From the NCBI GenBank assembly GCA_040905705.1, contig JBBDQZ010000024.1, positions 62,001-126,000 of the forward strand: a stretch of 64,000 nt of DNA. The letters run 5' to 3'. The translations under genes and the position numbers were made by a program. The notes below the pieces were generated by a model. It was not told the origin of the DNA. It was given only the letters and a program-made list of their open reading frames with translations, and made no database searches. The DNA comes from JBBDQZ01 sp040905705. Its GTDB lineage: Bacteria > Bacteroidota > Rhodothermia > Balneolales > Natronogracilivirgulaceae. Shown piece by piece: positions 54,942 to 64,000 of the stretch; within the stretch, counting starts at the first letter, position 1; every line of letters begins with the position of its first letter.

Positions 54942-55499
54942 TTACCTCACTTGATTATTAGCTACATATATGAACATCGGGGGGATATTCAGAAAAACTT
55001 TTTCCATCACCACATGCTCAAAATACTCTTTTAAATACGGTATCAGATGCGATGATGTTTGATATGCAACAAAGCACCCTTCCTGTTTTAATAGTTTAGC
55101 AGATTCTTTTAAGATCTTATGTTTAACAGGATCGTCGATAAATGAAAAAGGAATCCCCGATATAATGTAATCTACAGAATTCCAGTTTTTTTTCTCAGCA
55201 ATAGCCCCAACATCTTCTGCACTGTTATGACTGACCATTAGTCGCCCATCTTTGATTTTATGCAGGTTACTGATAAAATTTTCATTTGTTTCGATGGCCA
55301 TTATTTTTGAATCCAGGGATAAATTTTCTAGCATAATTTTTGTAACAACACCATCTGCCGGGCCATATTCAATCATTTTTATGGTGTTATCGAAATCAAT
55401 ATTCTCACAAATTCTTTCAATAGTAAAGCGTGATGTAGGTGTTATTGAGGCGACATGCCGGTCGCTCAGAAAATTTTTAATGTACGATATTGTTCCCAT
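54942..55499 (-). CDS. class I SAM methyltransferase, PmtA/KsgA-like
   Basis: 185 residues. Start MGTISYIKNFLSDRHVASITPTSRF, then the SAM-binding motif MIEYGPADGVVTKIML (about 42-57; E-x-G-x-x-x-G) and MAIETNENFISNL, VDYIISGIPFSFIDD (motif IV region, 'IxSGlPf'), and C-terminal SSHLIPYLKEYFEHV. The wording 'P..S......m......ViEyGPG.G..T' and 'SGlPf' matches phospholipid N-methyltransferase PmtA and relatives of rRNA dimethylase KsgA. The middle Gly of GxGxG is Ala-Asp here. Isolated between tyrS and uvrB; substrate unproven. Confidence 0.8.
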   Translation of the reverse strand: MGTISYIKNFLSDRHVASITPTSRFTIERICENIDFDNTIKMIEYGPADGVVTKIMLENLSLDSKIMAIETNENFISNLHKIKDGRLMVSHNSAEDVGAIAEKKNWNSVDYIISGIPFSFIDDPVKHKILKESAKLLKQEGCFVAYQTSSHLIPYLKEYFEHVVMEKVFLNIPPMFIYVANNQVR

Positions 55500-55615
55500 A
55501 AATCAGGATGTAAAGTTTTGTTTTGGAATACACATATCACCTGTTTAAAAAATTTATCAATTTCTCATGTCAGAATACGGCTATCCATGTATTAAATAAT
55601 TTCTCATACAAATAC

Positions 55616-57679
55616 TCATTTCAGCTCCTTTTGCACCTGTTCAATCTGATCCCGTATTCGCGCAGCTTCTTCAAATTCCATGTTTTTTGCTGCTGTTTTC
55701 ATAACTTCCGTGAGATGATTAATGAAAGATTCTTTGTCTTCAAAAATAACTTCTTTCATAGCAGGCGCCGCTTTGTACCTGATACCATCATCTGCAACTT
55801 TTACTTGTTCCAGTGCCTTGTTGCTATTGTCATCAAGCTCGATTCCAAATGATCTTGAACCGATCATTGAAGGGTCGACAAGAGGCTTGAGTTCTTTTGT
55901 AACAGATGCCGGAACAATATTGTGCACTGTGTTATATGTCTTTTGAATCTCTCTTCGTCGTTCCGTCTCGTCAATAACTTGCCTCATACTTTCAGTGATT
56001 CGGTCTGCATACATAATCACTCGCCCCTCTACATTACGGGCCGCCCTCCCTGATATCTGAAAAAGAGACGTTTCCGACCGTAGGAAACCCTCCTTGTCGG
56101 CGTCAAGTATAGCAACCAATCCCAGTTCCGGAATATCAATTCCTTCTCTAAGCAAATTAATACCTACAAGCACATCATAATCACCGCGACGATAGCGATA
56201 CAATACTTCAACTCTTTCCAGGGCATCCAACTCGCTATGCATATATGCTGATTTAACCCCCATATCCTTCAAATATTGCGACAATTCCTCACTCATTCGC
56301 TTGGTAAGTGTCAAGCACAATACTCTTTTTTTATTTTCAACCTCTTTCCGGATCTCACCAACTATATCATCAATTTGATACTTTAATGGGCGAACTTCTA
56401 TCTTCGGTTCCATTAATCCTGTCGGACGAATGATCTGTTCCACATAAACTCCTTCACTTTTCTCAAGTTCATAGTTCGAAGGTGTTGCACTTACAAAAAT
56501 ACATTGATTAACCATAGACTCCCACTCCAAAAATGTTAGCGGACGGTTATCCAGCGCCGAAGGCAATCGGAATCCATATTCAACAAGGTTAAGTTTTCGG
56601 GATCGGTCGCCTCCATACATAGCCCCGATTTGAGGTATGGATTGATGTGACTCGTCCACAATGAGTAAAAAATCCTTGGGAAAATAATCAAAAAGGCAGT
56701 AAGGCCGCTCTCCAGGTTTTCGCCCGGCAAGATACCGTGAGTAGTTTTCGATACCAGAGCAAAATCCAATTTCCTGCATCATCTCAATATCGAAAAGTGT
56801 TCGTTGTTCCAAACGATGTGCTTCTAAGAATTTTTCTTCCGATCGAAGAACTTCGAGTCTTAGATCAAGTTCATCACGGATCTGATCAATCGCTGATTTC
56901 AAACGCTCCTTGGTTGTAACATAATGAGATGCCGGATAGACATGAAACTGATCAATTTCTCCAACGATCTCGCCCGATTCAGGATCAAAGTGACTCAAGG
57001 TTTCAATTTCATCCCCCCAAAAAGTAATTCTCAATGCATTTTCCGAATAAGCCGGAAACAGGTCCACCACATCGCCTCGGACCCGAAATTTTCCCCGCTC
57101 AAACTGTTGATCATTTCGGCTATAATGTAACTCTACAAAGTCATAAAGAAGCTTGTTCCTTGGAATTTCATTACCTACTTCAAGATGTATAATCAGCTTT
57201 TCATATTCACTGGGAGAACCGATTCCATAAATGCAGCTCACGGAAGAGACAATGATCACATCCCGCCGTCCAGAAAGCAACGAGCTGGTAGCACGAAGCC
57301 GCAATCTCTCAATTTCATCATTTATCGACAGATCTTTTTCGATATATTTATCCTGGGAGGCGATATAAGCCTCAGGCTGGTAGTAATCGTAATAGGAAAT
57401 AAAAAATTCTACACAATTTTCCGGGAAATAATCACTCAACTCGCGATAAAGTTGGGCGGCGAGCGTTTTGTTATGACTCATCACCAATGTCGGTTTGCCC
57501 GTTTTCTCTATTACGGATGCAATCGTGCGTGTTTTGCCTGATCCGGTTATGCCAAGCAAAGTTTGAAATTTATCTCCTTTTTCAATGCCATTAACAAGTT
57601 CTGCTATAGCCGAAGGCTGATCACCGGACGGCTTAAAGGAAGAATGCAGTTTAAAGTATGAGTTCTGCTCTTTTAACAT
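55616..57679 (-). CDS. uvrB: UvrABC nucleotide excision repair subunit B
   Basis: DNA damage verification helicase. 687 residues, the normal length. P-loop LLGITGSGKTRTIASVI (about 41-57), the beta-hairpin region YYDYYQPEAYIASQDKYIEKD that clamps DNA, helicase motifs LIVDESHQSIPQIGAMYGGDRSRK (shown by VDESHQS), VSATPSNYELEKSEG, INLLREGIDIPELGLVAILDADKEGFLRSETSL and a C-terminal UVR motif (EEAARIRDQIEQVQKEL) that binds UvrC. Stand-alone; uvrA and uvrC are not in this window. Confidence 0.98.
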   Translation of the reverse strand: MLKEQNSYFKLHSSFKPSGDQPSAIAELVNGIEKGDKFQTLLGITGSGKTRTIASVIEKTGKPTLVMSHNKTLAAQLYRELSDYFPENCVEFFISYYDYYQPEAYIASQDKYIEKDLSINDEIERLRLRATSSLLSGRRDVIIVSSVSCIYGIGSPSEYEKLIIHLEVGNEIPRNKLLYDFVELHYSRNDQQFERGKFRVRGDVVDLFPAYSENALRITFWGDEIETLSHFDPESGEIVGEIDQFHVYPASHYVTTKERLKSAIDQIRDELDLRLEVLRSEEKFLEAHRLEQRTLFDIEMMQEIGFCSGIENYSRYLAGRKPGERPYCLFDYFPKDFLLIVDESHQSIPQIGAMYGGDRSRKLNLVEYGFRLPSALDNRPLTFLEWESMVNQCIFVSATPSNYELEKSEGVYVEQIIRPTGLMEPKIEVRPLKYQIDDIVGEIRKEVENKKRVLCLTLTKRMSEELSQYLKDMGVKSAYMHSELDALERVEVLYRYRRGDYDVLVGINLLREGIDIPELGLVAILDADKEGFLRSETSLFQISGRAARNVEGRVIMYADRITESMRQVIDETERRREIQKTYNTVHNIVPASVTKELKPLVDPSMIGSRSFGIELDDNSNKALEQVKVADDGIRYKAAPAMKEVIFEDKESFINHLTEVMKTAAKNMEFEEAARIRDQIEQVQKELK

Positions 57680-57842
57680 TCAATAATTCATTACATTTTA
57701 CAGCCGTCAATGTATCACATCCCTTTGTCAGGATCGGGTTTTATAAGTAATCTTCAATACATATGGCGCAATACTGCAGCAATAGACATACATTCGAGGT
57801 ATTGTTTTATAGACTACGAAATCGCCGGAGTATTACATTTTT

Positions 57843-59003
57843 ATGGAAAAAAATCACAAAAAAGAACACATAAATAAAAACCAGAAAAGTTTAAATACTT
57901 TCCGGGTTCGCATCGACGAAATTGACGATGAAATTCTTCGATTGTTGCGTGAACGCAATGAGACTGTCAAGAAGGTCATCAAAACAAAAATACAAAATAA
58001 ACTACCCATCTTTATCGCTAAACGGGAAAAAGAAAAAATTTTAGACTTCAGAAACAAAGCGAACAAATTAGAGCTGGATTCGGAGTGGGCAGAAGACTTT
58101 TTACGTATGATCATGAGCTCCTCCCGTGCTTATCAGTCAGAAGCCAGCTTTCCCCGTGCTACAACCGATGTTAAAGAAATATTGCTCGTCGGTGGTCTAG
58201 GTGGTATGGGATCACTGTATGGACGACTGGCCGGGTCTTCGGGATATCGCGTTTCAATATTGGATAAAAACGACTGGAACCGGGCGGAAGAACTCACCCG
58301 GAACAAGGACCTCGTTATTGTCACTGTTCCCATCAAAGTAACCGAAGAGACTATGGAAAGAATAGGCCCATACCTGGGGGAAAAGACTATTCTGGCTGAT
58401 TTTACAAGTAACAAGACGCACATTCTGGACGTGATGATGAATGTTCACAAAGGACCGGTGGTAGCACTCCACCCGATGCATGGCCCAGATGTTGCCAATG
58501 TATCCAGGCAGTTGATGATGATATGCCATGGACGGTATCAGGAGGAATACGAATGGCTTCTTGAACAGTTCCGGTTATGGGGCTTACGCTTGAAAATCGT
58601 AGATCCTGAACAGCACGATCGAGCGATGCACCTGATTCAGGGATTACGCCATTTCGTTGCCTTATTACACGGTTCCTTTATGCAGAAATTTGATCTGAAA
58701 CCAAAGGACATGGCTGATTTTTCCAGCCCGATTTATCGTGCAGAGCTGATGATGACGGGCCGCATCTTTGCCCAGGATGCCGAACTCTACGCTGATATAG
58801 TTTTTTCCAATTTTGAACGTCGAACCCTTCTAATCGAGTTTCTGGAACACCATCAGCAATTGGCCGAGCTTGTCAAGAATAATGATCGTGAAGGGTTCAT
58901 CCGGGAGTTTAATAAAATTGCAGAATTTTTCGGGGATTTTGCAGAACAGGCCCTTGAAGAAAGCGGATACCTCATTAACCGTCTGGCTGATCGATTTGGT
59001 TGA
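57843..59003 (+). CDS. tyrA: bifunctional chorismate mutase / prephenate dehydrogenase (T-protein)
   Basis: Two steps of tyrosine synthesis in one chain of 386 residues. An AroQ-type mutase (about 18-100; FRVRIDEIDDEILRLLRERNETVKKV, KREKEKILDFR) is fused to a dehydrogenase with NAD-binding VGGLGGMGSLYGRLAGSSGY (about 115-134), VTVPIKVTEETMERI, LHPMHGPD, IQGLRHFVALLHGSFM and SSPIYRAELMMTGRIFAQD. The domain order and wording follow the E. coli TyrA closely, including LHPMHGPD where E. coli has LHPMFGPD. That fusion is typical of gamma-proteobacteria, so transfer is possible. Followed by two terminator-like hairpins. Confidence 0.95.
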   Translation: MEKNHKKEHINKNQKSLNTFRVRIDEIDDEILRLLRERNETVKKVIKTKIQNKLPIFIAKREKEKILDFRNKANKLELDSEWAEDFLRMIMSSSRAYQSEASFPRATTDVKEILLVGGLGGMGSLYGRLAGSSGYRVSILDKNDWNRAEELTRNKDLVIVTVPIKVTEETMERIGPYLGEKTILADFTSNKTHILDVMMNVHKGPVVALHPMHGPDVANVSRQLMMICHGRYQEEYEWLLEQFRLWGLRLKIVDPEQHDRAMHLIQGLRHFVALLHGSFMQKFDLKPKDMADFSSPIYRAELMMTGRIFAQDAELYADIVFSNFERRTLLIEFLEHHQQLAELVKNNDREGFIREFNKIAEFFGDFAEQALEESGYLINRLADRFG

Positions 59004-59075
59004 TCTGCAACAAACATAATCGAGAACCTTTACAATAAAAGGGAAATTAAAGTCCGGGTTAAACGTTATACGGTC

Positions 59076-59123
59076 GCAGGTCAATGGTAAGAACACAATA
59101 ATATGCGTTCAGACCTGTTTTTT
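59076..59123 (+). terminator. possible long-loop terminator after tyrA
   Basis: GCAGGTC (59076-59082) pairs with GACCTGT (59112-59118) and T-run 59118-59123, but the loop is about 29 nt, so it is weak. Confidence 0.4.
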
Positions 59124-59147
59124 AACCCATACCATACCCTCCCCTCA

Positions 59148-59175
59148 AAAGCCCGTCCTTGATCGGACGGGCTTT
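59148..59175 (+). terminator. intrinsic terminator-like hairpin after tyrA
   Basis: 11-bp perfect stem AAAGCCCGTCC / GGACGGGCTTT with a 6-nt loop, GC-rich. T-tail is short (TTT then GATTT). Confidence 0.75.
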
Positions 59176-59308
59176 GATTTATCCACCATTAATAATCCCT
59201 CTGGTAAAAGGTGGATTATACCTTCCTTGCAGAATACATCTATTGACGGTATTAAATGCCCTGGATTATGACATACTTATGTAACACCCATATTGATATG
59301 TCTCCGGT

Positions 59309-59341
59309 ACACAAACGCATGATTCAACACATCGATGCTCC
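59309..59341 (+). promoter_or_regulatory. conserved upstream element, copy 2 (before metH)
   Basis: Identical at 27 of 33 positions to 31767-31799. The folded core is GCATGAT (59317-59323), a 7-nt loop, ATCG, a bulged A (59335) and TGC (to 59338). It lies about 165 nt upstream of the metH ATG, a similar distance to that of copy 1 from mrp. Confidence 0.5.
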
Positions 59342-59503
59342 ATCCGTTCTGCTAAATTAAAACAACATTATTTAACAGACGAATTACAAATAATCGCTCT
59401 ATTCGGATAGCCCATAAAGAAAGCTGAATTTATTCCGTAATAACTATGTTGTATATTTTCAATCAAGAAAACATTCATATTTTTCAACAACCTGTAGTCT
59501 TTA

Positions 59504-62500
59504 ATGCAAACCATTCAACAAGCACTTAAAAATCGAATTTTAGTACTTGACGGGGCCATGGGCACCATGATCCAGAATCATACACTATCGGAAGATGATT
59601 TCAGGGGTCAGTCGTTTAAAAATCATCCATGCGAACTTAAAGGCAACAATGACCTGCTGAGTATCACCCAACCTGAAATTATTCTTGCTATCCACGAAGA
59701 TTTTCTTGAAGCAGGCGCAGATATCCTCGAGACCAACACTTTCAGCTCTAATTCTGTATCTCAAAACGATTACGAATTAAAAGATCACATTTACGATCTC
59801 AATTATGCATCCGCTTCACTCGCTCGCAAGGCGGCCGATACCTATACAAAAAAGAATCCTGACAAACCGAGATTTGTTGCCGGTGCGATGGGGCCCACTA
59901 ATCGTACACTTTCCCTTTCTCCCGATGTGAACGATCCCGGTTACCGTGCTGTGACTTTTGATGAAATGGTAATATGCTACGCAGCCCAGATTCCCGGACT
60001 GGTGGATGGCGGTGCGGATGTACTACTTGTTGAAACCGTTTTTGATACTTTAAATTGTAAAGCGGCACTTGTGGCCATTCAGAACTATCGTCGTGAAAGC
60101 GGTAATGACATCCCGGTAATGATCTCCGGAACCATTGTGGATCAGAGTGGCCGCACCCTCTCCGGCCAGACACCGGAAGCATTCTGGATTTCCATTTCCC
60201 ATATGACCAATATGTTGAGCGTTGGTCTTAACTGTGCACTGGGCTCGAAACAAATGCGTCCTTTCATTCAGGAATTGGCAGAGATCGCTTCGGTCCCGGT
60301 CACCCTCTATCCCAATGCAGGCTTGCCAAACGAATTCGGTCAGTACGACGAAACCCCTGAATTTATGGCCGAACAACTGGATTCATATGCTGCGGAGGGC
60401 TGGCTAAATATTCTAGGTGGATGTTGTGGAACAACACCTGATCACATCAAACTTTTTGCAGAGGTCGCCGAAAAGCACAAGCCTCGTATTGTTGCAAAGC
60501 CCGAGCCGCTAATGCGTCTGAGTGGCCTTGAACCACTGATTATCCGGCCGGAAACCAATTTTGTAAATATCGGAGAGCGGACTAACGTCACCGGATCAAA
60601 AAAATTCGCCCGGCTGATCCGCGAGGAAAACTACGAAGAAGCCCTCTCTGTAGCACGTGACCAGATCGAAAACGGAGCACAGATCATCGATGTAAATATG
60701 GATGAGGGTATGCTCGATTCGGAAAAAGTCATGACCACTTTCATGAATCTGATCATGGCCGAACCTGATATTGCAAAGGTCCCGATCATGGTTGACTCTT
60801 CCAAGTGGACTGTGATTGAAGCCGGGCTGAAATGCCTTCAGGGCAAGGCGATCGTTAACTCCCTCAGCCTCAAGGAAGGTGAGGATGCTTTCCTTGATAA
60901 AGCCCGGAAAGTGCGTGATTACGGTGCTGCAATAGTTGTGATGGCCTTCGATGAGAACGGTCAGGCCGACAGCTACGAGCGACGGATTGAGATTTGTGAA
61001 AGAACCTACCGCTTGCTGGTTGATCAAATCAATTTCCCTCCGCAGGACATCGTCTTCGATCCCAACATCCTCACTGTTGCCACTGGTATGGAAGAGCACA
61101 ACAACTATGCAATCGATTACCTTCGCGCAACCAAGTGGATCAAGGAAAACCTTCCATTGGCCAAAGTAAGCGGTGGTGTCAGCAATGTTTCCTTTTCCTT
61201 TCGCGGAAATAACCCTGTCCGGGAAGCGATACATGCTTCCTTCTTGTATCATGCCGTTGAAGCCGGAATGGATATGGGTATTGTCAACGCTGGTCAGCTC
61301 GAAGTTTATGACGAGATTCCTAAAGATCTTCTGGAACTGGTCGAGGATGTTTTGTTTAATCGCCGGGAGGATGCTACAGAACGGCTTGTGGATTTCGCCG
61401 ATTCAATAAAAGACAATCAATCGGCCGATGGTGATTCACAACAGATCGAAGAATGGCGCTCATGGGCGGTCAACAAACGCCTTGAACATGCACTGCTGAA
61501 AGGTATTGTCAGCCATATCGAGGAAGATACTGAAGAAGCCCGAAAGAAACACGATTACGCTTTGGATGTTATAGAAGGGCCGCTCATGGACGGTATGAAC
61601 ATTGTAGGTGACCTGTTCGGAGAGGGTAAAATGTTTCTTCCGCAGGTGGTCAAAAGTGCACGGGTGATGAAAAAAGCAGTAGCGTGGCTTATTCCATACA
61701 TTGAAGAAGAAAAGAAAAAGCAGAATGACACACGTCCAAAAGGCAAGGTATTGCTGGCCACTGTAAAAGGAGATGTTCATGACATAGGAAAAAATATTGT
61801 TTCCGTGGTATTGGGTTGCAACAATTATGAGGTTATTGACCTCGGTGTAATGGTTCCATCACAAAAGATCCTGGATACAGCACATGAAGAGAATGTGGAT
61901 ATTGTCGGAGTGAGTGGTCTTATCACTCCTTCGCTTGATGAAATGGCGAACCTTGCCATTGAAATGGAAACCCGGGGTATGGACCTGCCTCTTCTGATTG
62001 GTGGAGCAACAACATCCCGCATTCACACTGCTGTTAAAATCGCCCCGCAATATAGTGGACCGGTCGTTCATGTACTGGATGCATCAAAAAGTGTTCCGGT
62101 CGTCAGCAAACTGCTTTCCGACGCCAACCGTGAAGCATTCGCTACTGAAGTCAAAGAGGAATATCAAAAAGTCAGAAACCGCCATACAAAACGCTCGCAG
62201 TCAAAAAATTATCTTTCCCTGGAAGATGCCCGGGAAAACAGCACCCCCATCACATGGCGCGAAGAGGATATCTCTAAGCCTGCTAATACCGGAATTATTT
62301 CACTTGGCCAGCTGGATCTGCAAACGCTTCGATCGTATATCGACTGGACTCCATTCTTCATAACCTGGCAGCTAACGGGTAAATATCCAGCCATTTTTAA
62401 TGATGAAAAGTATGGTGAACAGGCACGTAAACTGTACGAAGACGCACAAATCATGCTGGATTCTATCATCTCTGAAAAATGGCTGGAAGCTCGTGGTATT

Positions 62501-63211
62501 TGTAGTATTTTCCCCGCAAACAGTGTAGGTGACGATATTGAAGTTTATGAAAACGAATCACGTACAGAAGTGCGTTCCGTATTGCGGATGTTACGTCAAC
62601 AAAGTCAGAAACGTAAAGGACAACCCAATCGCAGCCTGGCTGATTATATCACACCCAAAAAGAGTGGGTTACCTGATTATATCGGTTGTTTTGCCGTTAC
62701 GGCAGGAATTGGTATCGAAAATCAGCTTGCCCGTTTTGAAAAAGAACATGACGATTACAACGGAATATTGCTTAAAGCACTGGCTGACAGACTAGCGGAA
62801 GCAGCCGCAGAATGGTTACACAAAAAAGTACGAACGGAGATTTGGGGATATGCCCCTGAAGAAAATTTCAGCAACGAAAATCTGATCCGTGAAAAATATC
62901 GGGGGATCAGGCCGGCACCGGGATATCCGGCCAATCCGGATCATACAGAAAAGCCCGAAATCTTTGAACTGATGAATGTAGAAAAACATACGGGTATCTC
63001 CCTGACCGAAAGTTTCGCCATGTATCCGGCAGCATCGGTTTCAGGTCTTTATATTGCACATCCCGATGCGCAATATTTTTCCGTTGGAAATATTGCGGAA
63101 GACCAGGTGATCGACTATGCCCGTCGCAAAAACATGCCGATTGAAGAGATTGAAAAATGGTTAAGCCCCAACTTATCCTATGACCCTATGAAAAAGACAG
63201 AACAGGTATAA
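59504..63211 (+). CDS. metH: cobalamin-dependent methionine synthase
   Basis: Methylates homocysteine with methyl-THF via cobalamin. 1235 residues in the full four-module layout. Module 1, homocysteine/zinc (about 1-330; [12 protein letters not shown] and [12 protein letters not shown] with the zinc cysteines). Module 2, pterin (about 350-620; [35 protein letters not shown]). Module 3, B12 with the axial His in [17 protein letters not shown] (about 755-771) and [12 protein letters not shown]. Module 4, AdoMet reactivation (about 900-1220; [26 protein letters not shown]). No cobalamin or SAM riboswitch was seen upstream. ATG 59504 chosen, giving [22 protein letters not shown]. Confidence 0.98.
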   Translation: MQTIQQALKNRILVLDGAMGTMIQNHTLSEDDFRGQSFKNHPCELKGNNDLLSITQPEIILAIHEDFLEAGADILETNTFSSNSVSQNDYELKDHIYDLNYASASLARKAADTYTKKNPDKPRFVAGAMGPTNRTLSLSPDVNDPGYRAVTFDEMVICYAAQIPGLVDGGADVLLVETVFDTLNCKAALVAIQNYRRESGNDIPVMISGTIVDQSGRTLSGQTPEAFWISISHMTNMLSVGLNCALGSKQMRPFIQELAEIASVPVTLYPNAGLPNEFGQYDETPEFMAEQLDSYAAEGWLNILGGCCGTTPDHIKLFAEVAEKHKPRIVAKPEPLMRLSGLEPLIIRPETNFVNIGERTNVTGSKKFARLIREENYEEALSVARDQIENGAQIIDVNMDEGMLDSEKVMTTFMNLIMAEPDIAKVPIMVDSSKWTVIEAGLKCLQGKAIVNSLSLKEGEDAFLDKARKVRDYGAAIVVMAFDENGQADSYERRIEICERTYRLLVDQINFPPQDIVFDPNILTVATGMEEHNNYAIDYLRATKWIKENLPLAKVSGGVSNVSFSFRGNNPVREAIHASFLYHAVEAGMDMGIVNAGQLEVYDEIPKDLLELVEDVLFNRREDATERLVDFADSIKDNQSADGDSQQIEEWRSWAVNKRLEHALLKGIVSHIEEDTEEARKKHDYALDVIEGPLMDGMNIVGDLFGEGKMFLPQVVKSARVMKKAVAWLIPYIEEEKKKQNDTRPKGKVLLATVKGDVHDIGKNIVSVVLGCNNYEVIDLGVMVPSQKILDTAHEENVDIVGVSGLITPSLDEMANLAIEMETRGMDLPLLIGGATTSRIHTAVKIAPQYSGPVVHVLDASKSVPVVSKLLSDANREAFATEVKEEYQKVRNRHTKRSQSKNYLSLEDARENSTPITWREEDISKPANTGIISLGQLDLQTLRSYIDWTPFFITWQLTGKYPAIFNDEKYGEQARKLYEDAQIMLDSIISEKWLEARGICSIFPANSVGDDIEVYENESRTEVRSVLRMLRQQSQKRKGQPNRSLADYITPKKSGLPDYIGCFAVTAGIGIENQLARFEKEHDDYNGILLKALADRLAEAAAEWLHKKVRTEIWGYAPEENFSNENLIREKYRGIRPAPGYPANPDHTEKPEIFELMNVEKHTGISLTESFAMYPAASVSGLYIAHPDAQYFSVGNIAEDQVIDYARRKNMPIEEIEKWLSPNLSYDPMKKTEQV

Positions 63212-63434
63212 TGATGATCTGACTACCTTTTCATCTGATCATAAATATCTCCAAATGAAATGCCCCTGCAAACGAAATTTGGGTCACGCTACTGACGTTT
63301 ATCAGTAAATGATTGCTGAATTCGTTATAGTAGAATCCAATAAATCAAACCGGCATGATAATACCTTACCGATCTAATATGAAAACTCCAAAGATCCGGA
63401 TACATCACCTCCATCTTTATAAAAAAGGATAAAC

Positions 63435-64000
63435 ATGAGCTATTCATATACCGGCATTTTACTTTTCTGCATTACACTGATATCAACCACATCGTCAGAA
63501 AGCCAGATTCGATTAGAAATTGGCAAAAAAGCACCGGATTTCGTATTAAAAGATGTGAGTGGAAAAAGCCATGCTCTATCCGATTATGAAAATAACTTTG
63601 TAGTACTGGAATGGCTTAACCATGATTGTCCTTTTGTATCCAAACATTACAACTCTGGTAATATGCAAAAGCTGCAAGAATACTATCGAGACCTCGGAGT
63701 TATTTGGTTATCCATCTTATCATCCGCTCCCGGTTCCCCGGGGCACTTGACACCTGAACAAGCAAGAACTATTACGAGAGAACATAGAGCTAGACCCCAT
63801 GGCGTATTGCTGGATCAGGAAGGAAAAGTCAGACGCGCATACGATGCTCGTGTAACTCCACAGATGTATATTATTAATCCATATGGTGTATTAGAGTATA
63901 TGGGGGCTATTGACAACAGACCTACAGATAATCCTGCTGATATTGACAGAGCTCGCAATTTTGTAAATGAGGCGTTACACAATCTACTAAACGGATTACC
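63435..64000 (+). CDS. secreted thioredoxin/redoxin-family protein (3' end beyond window)
   Basis: The first 188 codons, open to the edge. ATG 63435 has a good AAAGGA ribosome site upstream. A signal peptide (about 1-24) leads to a redoxin fold: IGKKAPDFVLKDVSGKSHALSDY, then WLNHDCPFVSKHYNSGNMQKLQ with one catalytic Cys in DCPFV (the resolving Cys of CxxC is absent, so CxxV), and TPQMYIINPYGVLEYMGAID, the thioredoxin cis-Pro (TPQ) region. It resembles the AhpC/TSA-like redoxins of Bacteroidota that sit in the periplasm and act as peroxidase or thiol redox proteins. Most of the domain is visible; the exact function is not determined. Confidence 0.85.
   Translation, partial: MSYSYTGILLFCITLISTTSSESQIRLEIGKKAPDFVLKDVSGKSHALSDYENNFVVLEWLNHDCPFVSKHYNSGNMQKLQEYYRDLGVIWLSILSSAPGSPGHLTPEQARTITREHRARPHGVLLDQEGKVRRAYDARVTPQMYIINPYGVLEYMGAIDNRPTDNPADIDRARNFVNEALHNLLNGL

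Larger units (their letters stand above)
59004..59503. other. intergenic region between tyrA and metH
   Basis: 500 bases. It holds the tyrA terminators (59076-59123 weak; 59148-59175 strong), a conserved element (59309-59341) shared with the mrp upstream region, and the presumed metH promoter. No SAM or cobalamin riboswitch boxes recognised; no convincing small gene. Confidence 0.75.

Noticed and set aside
59004..59503. SAM or cobalamin riboswitch before metH
   Set aside because: No conserved boxes of either class could be found; only the terminators and the shared 33-nt element are visible.

Overview
The window is a moderately AT-rich stretch of bacterial chromosome from a Gram-negative lineage of the Bacteroidota/Rhodothermota/Balneolota group. 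Balneolota or Rhodothermota is my best guess; it is inferred from gene content, not from a search. The signs are the rpmB-rpmG-DUF4295 ribosomal operon, a DUF4270-like lipoprotein beside a short GT5-only glycogen synthase, an HU domain fused to a SPOR domain, a ribosomal protein S16 with a very long charged tail, and many SusC/TonB-type outer-membrane proteins. Almost everything is core housekeeping. No prophage, insertion sequence, CRISPR array or plasmid gene is visible. A 100-base run of N (34997-35096) marks a draft-assembly gap inside rpsP.

Layout. 1-1188: 5' part of rho (minus). 1385-9880: a long minus-strand run, glgB - malQ - short glgA-like gene - DUF4270-like lipoprotein - beta-barrel - TPR protein. 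10066-20550: an FtsX/LolC-type permease, a membrane-anchored MurF-like ligase, a sugar-nucleotide transferase, a CDF metal transporter, cca, ispE and glgP. 20671-26054: a minus-strand run reading plug-less TonB-receptor-like barrel, small HU-like protein, HU-TM-SPOR protein, ExbB, ExbD, TonB. 26204-31581: an LPG-synthase-like membrane protein, lolA, ftsK and gcvT. 31974-37249: mrp and the ffh-rpsP-rimM-trmD-rplS translation operon. 37484-42842: fabI, ruvC, ruvA, manC, an MBL hydrolase and small envelope or hypothetical genes.

43193-51513 looks like an origin-proximal neighbourhood: tRNA-Asp, mnmG (gidA), rsmG (gidB) with two perfect ParB-binding parS sites, a WYL regulator, and gyrB-gyrA on the opposite strand. 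51795-59003: rpmB-rpmG-DUF4295, yqeY-like, cvpA-like, tyrS, a small methyltransferase, uvrB and a gamma-proteobacterial-style chorismate mutase/prephenate dehydrogenase. 59504-64000: metH and a partial redoxin-family protein.

The points most worth a second look are these. (1) The TonB/ExbBD + HU + HU-SPOR + plug-less barrel locus looks like one trans-envelope system. (2) The parS pair includes one site in a 36-bp perfect palindrome inside the rsmG coding sequence. (3) The S16 tail is built of near-identical repeats that broke the assembly. (4) Two intergenic copies of a 33-nt element upstream of mrp and metH can fold into the same bulged hairpin, with one covarying pair. (5) Several family members lack expected features: a GT5-only glycogen synthase without its KxGG motif, Mrp without CxxC, and a MurF-like ligase whose UDP-sugar domain is replaced by membrane helices.
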